Shown in pieces: positions 1 to 6,785 of a stretch of DNA of 8,221 nt. Numbering within the stretch: position 1 is the stretch's first letter; each line of letters starts with the position of its first letter. The position numbers and the translations under genes were made by a program. The stretch is from positions 1-8,221 of the forward strand of contig JAQNCU010000114.1 of NCBI GenBank assembly GCA_029077775.1, read 5' to 3'. Under the pieces are notes generated by a model that worked only from the letters and a program-made list of their open reading frames with translations, was not told where the DNA came from and made no database searches. Source of the stretch: Acidocella sp. (GTDB taxonomy: Bacteria; Pseudomonadota; Alphaproteobacteria; Acetobacterales; Acetobacteraceae).

Positions 1-2496
1 CACGACACGCTTGATTTGGTCCGCAGGCGCGAGATCGTCGATCTCGGGGATCACGCATTTAAATGTCGAACCATTGGTCATCTCATGCAAAGAGGAGACC
101 GCGAGCTTGTGCCGGAGTAGGGATTTAGGGGTCATCAAGACCAGCGGCTTGCGGAAATTGCGTTTGAGCTGGCGGCGCAAAGCGTGGAAATAATTTGCAG
201 GCGTGGTGATGTTGCAGACCGACATGTTGTGTTCGGCGCAAAGCTGGAGGTAACGCTCCAGCCGGGCGGAGGAATGCTCAGGGCCCTGGCCCTCATGCCC
301 GTGCGGCAGCAGAAGGGTCAGGCCGCACATGCGCAGCCATTTGGTCTCCCCTGAGGCGAGGAACTGGTCGATGATCACCTGCGCGCCATTTGCGAAATCA
401 CCGAATTGCGCCTCCCACAGCACCAGCACGCCAGGGTCGGCGATGGCGTAGCCGTATTCAAAGCCGAGCACGCCGACCTCGGAAAGTAAGGAATTGAAAA
501 TCTCGATACGCGGCTGGCCGTCGCGGATATTGTTCAGGGGCACATATTCATTCTGGTTGGTCTGGTCGATCAACACCGCATGGCGCTGGGAGAAGGTGCC
601 GCGCTGCACGTCTTCACCCGAAAGGCGGACACGGTGACCATCGAGCAGCAAGGTGCCGAAGGCCAGGGCCTCGCCGGTCGCCCAGTCGATCCCAGCGCCG
701 GAGTCGATCATTTGCTTTTTGGCTTCGAGCTGGCGCAGAATTTTCGGGTTCATGTCGAAATTCGCGGGCGGGGCGGAGAGCGCGGCGCCGACCTCGCGTA
801 GCTGTTCCAGGCTGGCGGCGGTGGCCTGTTCGGTCTGTTCTTCCTCGTCAGCCGCCTGGTTCAGCCCGGCCCAATGGCCCTCCAGCCAGTCGGCCTTGTT
901 GACCTTATAGGCCTGGGCGCCCGCATAGGCGTCTTCCAGGGTCTGGTTGTAGTGATCCGCGATCTCCTGCGCCTGGGCGGCGGGCACGCTGCCCTCGCGC
1001 GCCAGGGTCTCGGCGTAAAGCTGCCTGGTGGTCTGGCGGGCCTTGATCGCCTTGTACATGATCGGCTGGGTGAAGGCGGGCTCGTCATTCTCGTTATGGC
1101 CATGGCGGCGGTAGCAGACCAGATCGATCACCACGTCCGAGGCAAATTCCATGCGGAACGCCGTGGCGAGGCGGGCGGCGAAGACCACGGCCTCCGGGTT
1201 GTCGCCGTTCACGTGCAGGATGGGCGATTGGACCGATTTGGCGACATCGGTGCAATAAAGGCCGGAGAAAGCGTGGGCGGGGACGGTGGTGAAGCCGATC
1301 TGGTTGTTGACGACCAGATGCACCGTGCCGCCTGTGCGGTAGCCGATGAGCTGGCTCATCGCCAAGGTCTCATACACCAGCCCCTGGCCAGCGAAGGCGG
1401 CGTCTCCGTGCATCAGGATACCCATGGCCGAGCGGCGGGTTTTTGTATCGCCCGTCATGTCCTGGCGGGCGCGGATTTTGCCGATGACCACCGGGTCCAC
1501 CGCTTCAAGATGCGAGGGGTTGGGTTGCAGCGAGAGATGCACCTGGTTGCCGTTGATCGAGATATCGGTGGAAGTGCCAAGATGGTATTTCACGTCGCCG
1601 GAGCCTTGAACATCCTCGGGCTTGGCGCTGGAGCCGCCGAATTCACTGAACAAAGCGGTCAGCGGCTTTTGCACGATGTTGACCAGCGTGTTCAGCCGCC
1701 CGCGATGGGGCATGCCGATGGCGATTTCACGCACCCCATGGTCTGATGCGGTCTCGATGATGGCGTGCAAAGCGGGGATGGTGCTCTCACCACCTTCCAG
1801 GCCGAAACGCTTGGTGCCGACATAACGGCGCTGGCAGAAGGTCTCGAAGCTGTCGGCCTCGGTCAATTGACGCAGGATTTTGGCTTTTTCAGCGGGGTTG
1901 AAGGAGGTCAGCCAGGGTGCGCCCTCCAGCCGTTGCTGGATCCAGGATTTTTGTGTGGGGTCCTGAATGTGCATGAATTCGGCGCCGATGGGGCCGCAAT
2001 AGCTGGCGCGCAATATCGCCAATATTTCCCGCATGGTTGCGCTCTCGCGCCCCAAGACGCCGTCGATAAAGATCGGGCGGTCCATGTCGGCCTCAGTGAA
2101 CCCATAGGAAGCAGGGTCGAGTTCAGCGTAATGGCCGGGCTGTTTCAGGCCGAGCGGGTCGAGTTCGGCCTCAAGATGTCCGCGCACCCGGTAGACGCGG
2201 ATCAGCATCAAGGCGCGGATGGAATCGAGTGTGGCCGCGCGGGTGCTGGCGGTGCCAGATGGGGTGGCAGAGGCTTCCGGGGTGTCGGTCTCGGCGAACA
2301 GGCTGGGGTTGGGGGCCCATGAGGCGCCGAGCGCATCGGTGAGGACGGATTTGGCCTCGTCATCCAGGGCCGCGAACAGGGCGGCGAAATCCGGGTCCAC
2401 CGCTTGCGGGGCGGAGACCCATTTTGCGTAAAGCTGGGCGATGAACTGGGCGTTCGCGCCATTCATAGCGGTTGCGATCACGTCGACGCCAGCCAT
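1..2496 (-). CDS. sucA: 2-oxoglutarate dehydrogenase E1 component, C-terminus cut by window edge
   Basis: Thiamine-diphosphate-dependent E1 subunit of the 2-oxoglutarate dehydrogenase complex. It decarboxylates 2-oxoglutarate and passes the succinyl group to the lipoyl arm of E2 (SucB) in the cytoplasmic TCA cycle. Reading from the ATG at 2496 gives 832 uninterrupted codons to the window edge. The family is about 930-980 residues, so roughly the last 100-150 are missing. Seen motifs: the short N-terminal E2-contact segment (NAQFIAQLYAKW), VRGHLEAELDPLG, GMPHRGRLN (261-269), NPSHLEA (326-332), GDAAFAGQG (364-372), NNQIGFTT (397-404), CYRRHGHNENDE (461-472) and GTFSQRHAV (from 633). The last visible residues, IKRVV, lie just before the usual CSGKVYYDL. 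The start is chosen because AGGATAGG (2503-2510) sits 6 bp upstream. An in-frame ATG at 2526 and an internal one (M11) are alternatives. The reading frame is intact and identity is very secure. Confidence 0.97.
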   Translation of the reverse strand, partial: MAGVDVIATAMNGANAQFIAQLYAKWVSAPQAVDPDFAALFAALDDEAKSVLTDALGASWAPNPSLFAETDTPEASATPSGTASTRAATLDSIRALMLIRVYRVRGHLEAELDPLGLKQPGHYAELDPASYGFTEADMDRPIFIDGVLGRESATMREILAILRASYCGPIGAEFMHIQDPTQKSWIQQRLEGAPWLTSFNPAEKAKILRQLTEADSFETFCQRRYVGTKRFGLEGGESTIPALHAIIETASDHGVREIAIGMPHRGRLNTLVNIVQKPLTALFSEFGGSSAKPEDVQGSGDVKYHLGTSTDISINGNQVHLSLQPNPSHLEAVDPVVIGKIRARQDMTGDTKTRRSAMGILMHGDAAFAGQGLVYETLAMSQLIGYRTGGTVHLVVNNQIGFTTVPAHAFSGLYCTDVAKSVQSPILHVNGDNPEAVVFAARLATAFRMEFASDVVIDLVCYRRHGHNENDEPAFTQPIMYKAIKARQTTRQLYAETLAREGSVPAAQAQEIADHYNQTLEDAYAGAQAYKVNKADWLEGHWAGLNQAADEEEQTEQATAASLEQLREVGAALSAPPANFDMNPKILRQLEAKKQMIDSGAGIDWATGEALAFGTLLLDGHRVRLSGEDVQRGTFSQRHAVLIDQTNQNEYVPLNNIRDGQPRIEIFNSLLSEVGVLGFEYGYAIADPGVLVLWEAQFGDFANGAQVIIDQFLASGETKWLRMCGLTLLLPHGHEGQGPEHSSARLERYLQLCAEHNMSVCNITTPANYFHALRRQLKRNFRKPLVLMTPKSLLRHKLAVSSLHEMTNGSTFKCVIPEIDDLAPADQIKRVV

Positions 2497-2502
2497 AATG
2501 AA

Positions 2503-2510
2503 CCTATCCT
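2503..2510 (-). promoter_or_regulatory. Ribosome binding site of sucA
   Basis: On the minus strand this reads AGGATAGG, ending 6 bp before the ATG at 2496. It decides between that start and the in-frame ATG at 2526, which has only a GGGCGGG directly abutting it. Confidence 0.6.
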
Positions 2511-2543
2511 CTGTTAAGCGATCCATCCCGCCCGAGACACAAG

Positions 2544-2591
2544 CGGCGGGTCTGCGGGCCCGGCATGATGCCAAAACCAGCAGACCCGCCG
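2544..2591 (-). repeat. 12-bp inverted repeat (stem-loop) in the sucD-sucA intergenic region
   Basis: The arms CGGCGGGTCTGC (2544-2555) and GCAGACCCGCCG (2580-2591) are perfectly complementary, with a 24-base loop that itself contains GGCA-tga-TGCC (2562-2572). In the suc transcript this would form a very stable GC-rich stem about 50 bases upstream of sucA. No T-run follows it on either strand, so it is not a standard intrinsic terminator. A GGGCGGG on the transcript (plus positions 2527-2533) could pair with the CCCGCC in the second transcript arm (2545-2550), giving a mutually exclusive smaller hairpin. A role in attenuation, mRNA processing or differential stability is inference. Confidence 0.6.
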
Positions 2592-2718
2592 GGGATATAA
2601 GCCAATGCCACCGTAACGCCGTGGGCCTGTTTGGTGGGGCAGGGTTGTTTTGCGCGCATGTGTTACACGTTTAACTACGCGGTTGCTTCCGAGTCGTTAA
2701 GGCTACTGTATGTTTTTG

Positions 2719-3594
2719 TCAGGCTTTCAGCGCCTTGACCATGGTGCTGCCAAGTGCCGCCGGGCTTTCAGCGACATGAATGCCCGCTTCCTGCATGGCG
2801 GCGATTTTGGCCTGGGCGGTGTCTTTGCCGCCCGAAATGACGGCCCCGGCATGGCCCATGCGGCGGCCCGGCGGGGCGGTGACCCCGGCGATGAAGCCGA
2901 CGATGGGCTTTTTGATTTTGTGGCGGGCGAGGAAATCCGCCGCGTCGATCTCGGACGGGCCGCCGATTTCGCCGATCATGATGATCGCCTGGGTCTCATC
3001 GTCGTGCAGGAACAGCTCCAGCACCTCGATGAAATCCATGCCTTTGACCGGATCGCCGCCGATGCCGACACAGGAGGATTGGCCGAGCCCGGCGGCGGTG
3101 GTTTGCGCCACGGCCTCATAGGTCAGGGTGCCGGAGCGCGAGACGATGCCGATGCTGCCGCGTTTATGGATATGGCCCGGCATGATGCCGATTTTGCATT
3201 CATCGGGGGTGATGACGCCTGGGCAGTTTGGGCCAACCAAAAGTGAGTTCGAGCCCGAAAGCGCGCGTTTGACGCGGACCATGTCGAGCACCGGAATGCC
3301 CTCGGTGATGCAGACGATAAGCTCGATCCCGGCATCGATAGCCTCCAGGATGGAATCCGCGGCAAAAGGGGGGGGGACATAGATGGCCGAGGCGTTGGCG
3401 CCGGTTTTGGCCCGGGCTTCAGCCACCGTGTTGAACACAGGCAAATCGAGATGCCGCGTGCCGCCCTTGCCCGGGGTGACGCCGCCGAGCACCTGGGTGC
3501 CGTAGGCCAAAGCCTGTTCGGAGTGGAACGTGCCCTGCGCGCCGGTGAAACCCTGCGTGATGACCTTAGTCTGTTTATTGACGAGAATGGCCAT
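2719..3594 (-). CDS. sucD: Succinyl-CoA synthetase (ADP/GDP-forming) alpha subunit
   Basis: Alpha subunit of succinyl-CoA ligase, which with SucC interconverts succinyl-CoA and succinate while making ATP or GTP. It binds CoA and carries the phosphorylated histidine. The 291 residues match the usual length of about 290. Seen: N-terminal Rossmann CoA-binding domain with FTGAQGTFHSEQ (16-27) and YVPPPFAAD (72-80), GPNCPGVITP (121-130), SRSGTLTYE (152-160), GIGGDPVKGMDF (177-188), and GFIAGVTAPPGRRMGHAGA, in which H248 is the expected phosphohistidine. The start ATG overlaps the sucC stop by one base (TAATG), with AAGGA 9 bp upstream inside sucC, so the two subunits are probably translationally coupled. 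A run of nine C on the coding strand encodes the PPP of the CoA-binding domain. The frame is intact. Confidence 0.98.
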   Translation of the reverse strand: MAILVNKQTKVITQGFTGAQGTFHSEQALAYGTQVLGGVTPGKGGTRHLDLPVFNTVAEARAKTGANASAIYVPPPFAADSILEAIDAGIELIVCITEGIPVLDMVRVKRALSGSNSLLVGPNCPGVITPDECKIGIMPGHIHKRGSIGIVSRSGTLTYEAVAQTTAAGLGQSSCVGIGGDPVKGMDFIEVLELFLHDDETQAIIMIGEIGGPSEIDAADFLARHKIKKPIVGFIAGVTAPPGRRMGHAGAVISGGKDTAQAKIAAMQEAGIHVAESPAALGSTMVKALKA

Positions 3595-4790
3595 TACGCG
3601 GCTTCCTTCACGGCTTTGACGATTTTTTCAGCGGCATCGGCAAGATTATCGGCCGGAATGATCGGCAGGCCGGATTTGGCCATGATGTCCTTGCCGAGCT
3701 GGACATTCGTGCCCTCCAGCCGGACCACGAGGGGCACGGAGAGCGAGACCTCGCGCGCGGCGGCGATCACGCCCTCGGCGATCACATCGCAGCGCATGAT
3801 GCCGCCGAAGATGTTGACCAGGATGCCCTCGACATTCGGGTCCGAGAGGATGATCTTGAAGGCCGCCGTCACCCGCTCCTTGGTGGCGCCACCGCCGACA
3901 TCGAGGAAATTTGCGGGCTCAGAGCCGTAGAGCTTGATGATGTCCATGGTGGCCATGGCAAGGCCAGCGCCATTGACCATGCAGCCGATGGCGCCGTCCA
4001 GAGCCACGTAATTCAGGCTGTGCTTGGTGGCTTCGAGCTCTTTGGGGTCTTCCTCGGCCTCATCGCGGAGTTTTTCGATCTCGGCGTGGCGGTACAGGGC
4101 GTTGTCATCGAAGCTGACCTTGGCATCCAGGGCCACGATCTCGCCAGCACCGGTCACCACCAGGGGGTTGATCTCGATGATCGCGCAATCAAGCGCGATG
4201 AACGCCTGATAAATGGCGGTGACGAATTTGGTAAAAACGGCGATCTGCTTGCCTTCAAGCCCCAGCCCGAAGGCCAGTTTGCGGGCGTGGAAGGCGGAGA
4301 TGCCGGAGGCTGGGTCAACCGGGGCGCGCAGGATTTTCTCGGGGCTGTGGGCGGCGACCTCCTCAACCTCCATCCCGCCCTCGGTCGAGGCGACGATAAC
4401 GATTTCAGACACCGAGCGGTCGATCAGCAGCGAGAGATAGAGTTCGCGCTTGATGTCGCACCCGGCCTCGACATAGACGCGGCGGACGATGCGGCCAGCC
4501 GGGCCGGTTTGTTTGGTGATCAAAGTGTGGCCGAGCATGGCGGCGGCGGCCTCGCGCACCTCGTCGAGGGATTTGGCGAGGCGTACGCCGCCTTTGCCTT
4601 CCGGCGCATCCTTAAATTTGCCCGCACCGCGCCCCCCCGCATGGATCTGGGATTTGACGACATAAACCGGGCCGGGCAGTTTTTTGGCGGCGTCTACCGC
4701 TTCCTCGGGGCTCCAGGCGACATAGCCGTCCAGTACCGCGACCCCGTAGGATTTCAGCAATTCCTTGCCCTGATATTCATGGATGTTCAT
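3594..4790 (-). CDS. sucC: Succinyl-CoA synthetase (ADP/GDP-forming) beta subunit
   Basis: Beta subunit of succinyl-CoA ligase. It supplies the ATP-grasp nucleotide site and much of the succinate site of the SucCD enzyme in the TCA cycle. The 398 residues are close to the usual 386-400. Seen: N-terminal MNIHEYQGKELL, ATP-grasp lobe with VVKSQIHAGGRGAGKFK (44-60), EINPL (206-210, metal/nucleotide binding), the C-terminal ligase-CoA domain with GCMVNGAGLAMATMD (269-283), FLDVGGGA (295-302), NIFGGIMRCDVIAEG (326-340) and VRLEGTNVQLGK (356-367). The gene lies 118 bp after zapE and overlaps sucD by one base. No strong Shine-Dalgarno is seen; a weak AGGTAGG lies about 12 bp before the ATG. Nucleotide preference cannot be told from sequence alone. 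Confidence 0.98.
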   Translation of the reverse strand: MNIHEYQGKELLKSYGVAVLDGYVAWSPEEAVDAAKKLPGPVYVVKSQIHAGGRGAGKFKDAPEGKGGVRLAKSLDEVREAAAAMLGHTLITKQTGPAGRIVRRVYVEAGCDIKRELYLSLLIDRSVSEIVIVASTEGGMEVEEVAAHSPEKILRAPVDPASGISAFHARKLAFGLGLEGKQIAVFTKFVTAIYQAFIALDCAIIEINPLVVTGAGEIVALDAKVSFDDNALYRHAEIEKLRDEAEEDPKELEATKHSLNYVALDGAIGCMVNGAGLAMATMDIIKLYGSEPANFLDVGGGATKERVTAAFKIILSDPNVEGILVNIFGGIMRCDVIAEGVIAAAREVSLSVPLVVRLEGTNVQLGKDIMAKSGLPIIPADNLADAAEKIVKAVKEAA

Positions 4791-4837
4791 GTGCGGTCGG
4801 CCTACCTGTGTGCGGGGTTAAAGCGGCGTTGCCGGGG

Positions 4838-4866
4838 GTGCTACTCCAATCACCAAAGCCGGGCAA
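4838..4866 (-). promoter_or_regulatory. Candidate sigma70-type promoter for sucCDA
   Basis: On the minus strand TTGCCC (4861-4866; 4 of 6 to TTGACA) is followed after exactly 17 bp by TAGCAC (4838-4843; 3 of 6 to TATAAT), about 48 bp upstream of the sucC ATG. No terminator is visible after zapE, so read-through from zapE is also possible. The match is weak and could be chance in 118 bp. Confidence 0.28.
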
Positions 4867-4908
4867 GGCGGAATGTTGCGCTGCGGGAAGGCCAGGCGGC
4901 GCGCTGCA

Positions 4909-6057
4909 TCAGGTCAAATGCGGCAATTGCAGATACGCATCGCTCTGCATTTCCTCAAGCCGGGAGGCCGTTCGCTCAAAAATCGCCGCCCCCTCGCCTG
5001 ATTTGTACAGGTCATCGGGCAGGGCGGCGGCGGAGGCGTAGAGTTTGACGCGGTGCTCGTACAGCGCGTCGATCAGGGTGACGAAACGTCGGGCTTCGTC
5101 GAAATTATCAGGCGAAAGGCGGGGGATGCCGTCGATCAGGAGGGTTTGGTAATGGGTGGCGAGTGCCAGATAATCACCAGGGCCAAGGGCTGTGCCGCAC
5201 AGAGCCGCGAAATCAAACCGGGCGGCACCGGGCACGCTGAGCGGAACCGCGAGCTTGCGGCCCGAGACCATCAGGCTGCCGGGTTGGGCTGGGGCTCCGG
5301 CGGCCAGGGTGGTGAAGACATGGTCCATCGCGGCATCGGCGCGGGTGTCAGCCGGGACATACCAGGCGTTCAGGCCGTGCAGACGCTCCCGCCGGTAATC
5401 ACGCGCGGCATCCAGGACCAGCACATCGAGGTTTTGTTTTAAAAACCCGATGAACGGCAGAAAGGCATCGCGGCCCGGTTTGCCTTTATACAGATCGTCG
5501 GGAAGGGTGTTCGAGGTGGCGACGACGACGACGAGGCGGGCGAACAGAGCCTCGAACAACCGGCCCAGGATCATTGCGTCGACGATGTCGTGCACCTGGA
5601 ATTCATCGAAGCAGAGCAAGGCGGCGTCCTCGGCGATGAGGTCGGCCAATGCCGGGATGGGATCGTTAATGCCTGGGTTGTCCCGTTTGATGGCATGGAA
5701 GCGCCGGTGCGCGTCCTGCATGAATTCATGGAAATGGATGCGCTTTTTGCGCGGCACGTCGGCGGCCTCAAAAAACAAATCCATCAGCATGGATTTGCCG
5801 CGCCCGACATCGCCGACAAGGTACAGGCCGTTGGGGTGGTCTGAGACATCATCGACCTGTTTGCGCCGGAGCAGGCGGCCGACCCAGCCATTGGGCGGGG
5901 CTTTCGGGTGCGGGTCGTAGCCGCGCAGCTTCGCCCAGAGCGCCTGGAGCCGCTCGGCGGCGCTGGCCTGGGCGGAATCAAAAACAATCGACCCGGCGGC
6001 GAGGCGCGCGCGGTATTCAGCGATCACGCCTGTGCTCTGAGGGAGTGCGGTGGACAT
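4909..6057 (-). CDS. zapE: ZapE/AFG1-like P-loop ATPase
   Basis: Member of the AFG1/ZapE ATPase family. Bacterial ZapE is associated with the division ring under stress, and mitochondrial AFG1/LACE1 acts in respiratory protein quality control; the role in this organism is not established. The 382 residues are typical (E. coli about 375). Seen: N-terminal YRARLAAGSIVFDSAQ, NGLYLVGDVGRGKSMLMD with Walker A GDVGRGKS (82-89), RIHFHEFMQDAHRR (106-119), Walker B LLCFDEFQVHDI (147-158, D151/E152), sensor-like VVVATSNTLPDDLY (177-190), GRDAFLPFI (195-203), and the family signature RRFVTLIDALYEHRVKL (323-339). The ATG at 6057 is directly preceded by an in-frame TAG, so translation cannot start further upstream. 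No clear Shine-Dalgarno is seen. No membrane segment or signal peptide is evident, so it is probably cytoplasmic. Confidence 0.95.
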   Translation of the reverse strand: MSTALPQSTGVIAEYRARLAAGSIVFDSAQASAAERLQALWAKLRGYDPHPKAPPNGWVGRLLRRKQVDDVSDHPNGLYLVGDVGRGKSMLMDLFFEAADVPRKKRIHFHEFMQDAHRRFHAIKRDNPGINDPIPALADLIAEDAALLCFDEFQVHDIVDAMILGRLFEALFARLVVVVATSNTLPDDLYKGKPGRDAFLPFIGFLKQNLDVLVLDAARDYRRERLHGLNAWYVPADTRADAAMDHVFTTLAAGAPAQPGSLMVSGRKLAVPLSVPGAARFDFAALCGTALGPGDYLALATHYQTLLIDGIPRLSPDNFDEARRFVTLIDALYEHRVKLYASAAALPDDLYKSGEGAAIFERTASRLEEMQSDAYLQLPHLT

Positions 6058-6065
6058 CTATGCGC

Positions 6066-6094
6066 CCGATACCCCAGCCCGTTGTGCGGCGCAA
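6066..6094 (-). promoter_or_regulatory. Candidate zapE promoter
   Basis: On the minus strand TTGCGC (6089-6094) and TATCGG (6066-6071) are spaced by 17 bp. Each matches 3 of 6 consensus bases. The implied start of transcription is at or within a base or two of the zapE ATG, which would give a nearly leaderless mRNA and fits the missing Shine-Dalgarno. The 35-bp dyad overlaps the -35 and spacer. Weak evidence. Confidence 0.22.
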
Positions 6095-6105
6095 CAAGGT
6101 GGGGT
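6071..6105. repeat. 35-bp imperfect dyad (operator-like) between divergent genes
   Basis: Two nested inverted repeats share one centre at 6088. The outer arms are ACCCCA (6071-6076) and TGGGGT (6100-6105). The inner arms are GTTGTGC (6081-6087) and GCGCAAC (6089-6095), with one T/G mismatch. One further pair (6078/6098) also matches. It lies in the 91-bp region between the zapE and oxygenase starts and overlaps the candidate zapE promoter. A binding site for a dimeric regulator is the likeliest reading. A short RNA hairpin is also possible. Confidence 0.5.
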
Positions 6106-6112
6106 GTGCGGA

Positions 6113-6141
6113 TTGACGCGCAAGCGTGAGTTCAATACGGA
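6113..6141 (+). promoter_or_regulatory. Candidate promoter of the oxygenase-glycosyltransferase-VTT operon
   Basis: TTGACG (6113-6118; 5 of 6 to the -35 consensus) is followed after 17 bp by TACGGA (6136-6141), a poor -10 match. A start about 7 bases later would fall at the oxygenase ATG (6149), implying a leaderless message. That is consistent with the lack of a clear Shine-Dalgarno. The -35 is good and the -10 is weak. Confidence 0.3.
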
Positions 6142-6148
6142 TTTTGCC

Positions 6149-6784
6149 ATGGAGATCCTGGATTTCGACCGGCTGGACGCGCAGGCGGTGGCGCATGACC
6201 CGTTCGCGCATATTCTGCTGCCGCGTTTTGTACTGCCGGACGCACTGCCTGGCGTGGTTGCGGCCTTGCCGGAGATGCGCGCGCGCGGGAGCTTCCCCAT
6301 CGGCGCCTTGCGGCTGGGGCCGGCAGCGCGGGCTTTGGTCGATGGGCTGGAGGGGTTGGCGTTCCGGCGGATCATCGCCGCGAAATTCGGCCTCGATTTG
6401 GGCGGGGCGCCGGTGATGACCACGCTGCGGGGGAATTCGGGCGAAAGAGATGGCCAGATCCATACGGATTCATCGGCCAAGCGGGTGACGATCTTGTTGT
6501 ATTTGAACCCCGGCAATGGCGCTGCCTGGGCGCGCCAGGATGGCTGTTTGCGCCTGCTGCGCAACGGCACCGACCTTGATGATTACGCGGTCGAGGTGCC
6601 GCCGACCGATGGCGCGCTGCTGGTGTTCCCCAACGGGCCGACGACGTTCCATGGGCATCGACAATTCGTGGGTAAACGTTATGTTATTCAAATGAATTAC
6701 ATGACAACCAGCACCAAGGCCAAAGCGGAGATGCGCCGGCATCATGTTTCGGCGTTTGTTAAACGTCTGACCCGCGCCGCCTGA
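6149..6784 (+). CDS. 2-oxoglutarate/Fe(II)-dependent oxygenase superfamily protein
   Basis: Predicted non-haem iron oxygenase of the 2OG-Fe(II) (prolyl-4-hydroxylase-like) fold, 211 residues from the chosen ATG. Seen: the iron-binding HTD (H105, D107) in GERDGQIHTDSSAKRV, a following strand ILLYLNP (115-121), and TFHGHRQFVGKRYVIQMNY with the distal histidine (H168 or H170) and R177, the likely 2-oxoglutarate carboxylate ligand. The HxD...H...R pattern is therefore complete and the enzyme looks active. The frame is open back to an ATG at 6050, but that start would overlap zapE and translate the dyad region. M at 6149 begins the natural-looking MEILDFDRL, so I prefer it. No signal peptide is evident. 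The substrate is unknown. The glycosyltransferase start 1 bp downstream suggests sugar, lipid or peptide hydroxylation linked to glycan synthesis (inference). Confidence 0.85.
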   Translation: MEILDFDRLDAQAVAHDPFAHILLPRFVLPDALPGVVAALPEMRARGSFPIGALRLGPAARALVDGLEGLAFRRIIAAKFGLDLGGAPVMTTLRGNSGERDGQIHTDSSAKRVTILLYLNPGNGAAWARQDGCLRLLRNGTDLDDYAVEVPPTDGALLVFPNGPTTFHGHRQFVGKRYVIQMNYMTTSTKAKAEMRRHHVSAFVKRLTRAA

Positions 6785-6785
6785 G

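Noticed and set aside
874..2322. Two long plus-strand open frames (874-1746 and 1765-2322) opposite sucA
   Set aside because: The minus strand carries an unbroken SucA reading with all family motifs. The plus frames give Gly/Ala/Asp/His-rich low-information proteins typical of antisense shadows.
2544..2591. Reading the 12-bp stem as an intrinsic terminator
   Set aside because: No T-run follows either arm on either strand, and the 24-base loop is long.
2672..2700. TTAACG-17-TAGTTA on the minus strand as a sucA promoter
   Set aside because: The -10 half matches only 2 of 6 consensus bases, so it is too weak to list. A separate sucA promoter in the gap remains possible.
2710..3246. Plus-strand 178-codon frame opposite sucD
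   Set aside because: It is a shadow of sucD and has no recognisable domain.
4020..5048. A 342-codon open frame on the plus strand across sucC, the intergenic gap and the zapE end
   Set aside because: It is antisense to sucC, whose protein is unmistakable, and its translation shows no known motif. Long antisense frames are expected in high-GC DNA with this codon bias.
6050..6148. N-terminal extension of the oxygenase from the ATG at 6050
   Set aside because: It would overlap the zapE start and run through the dyad. The added residues look non-conserved and compositionally odd compared with the protein that starts at 6149.
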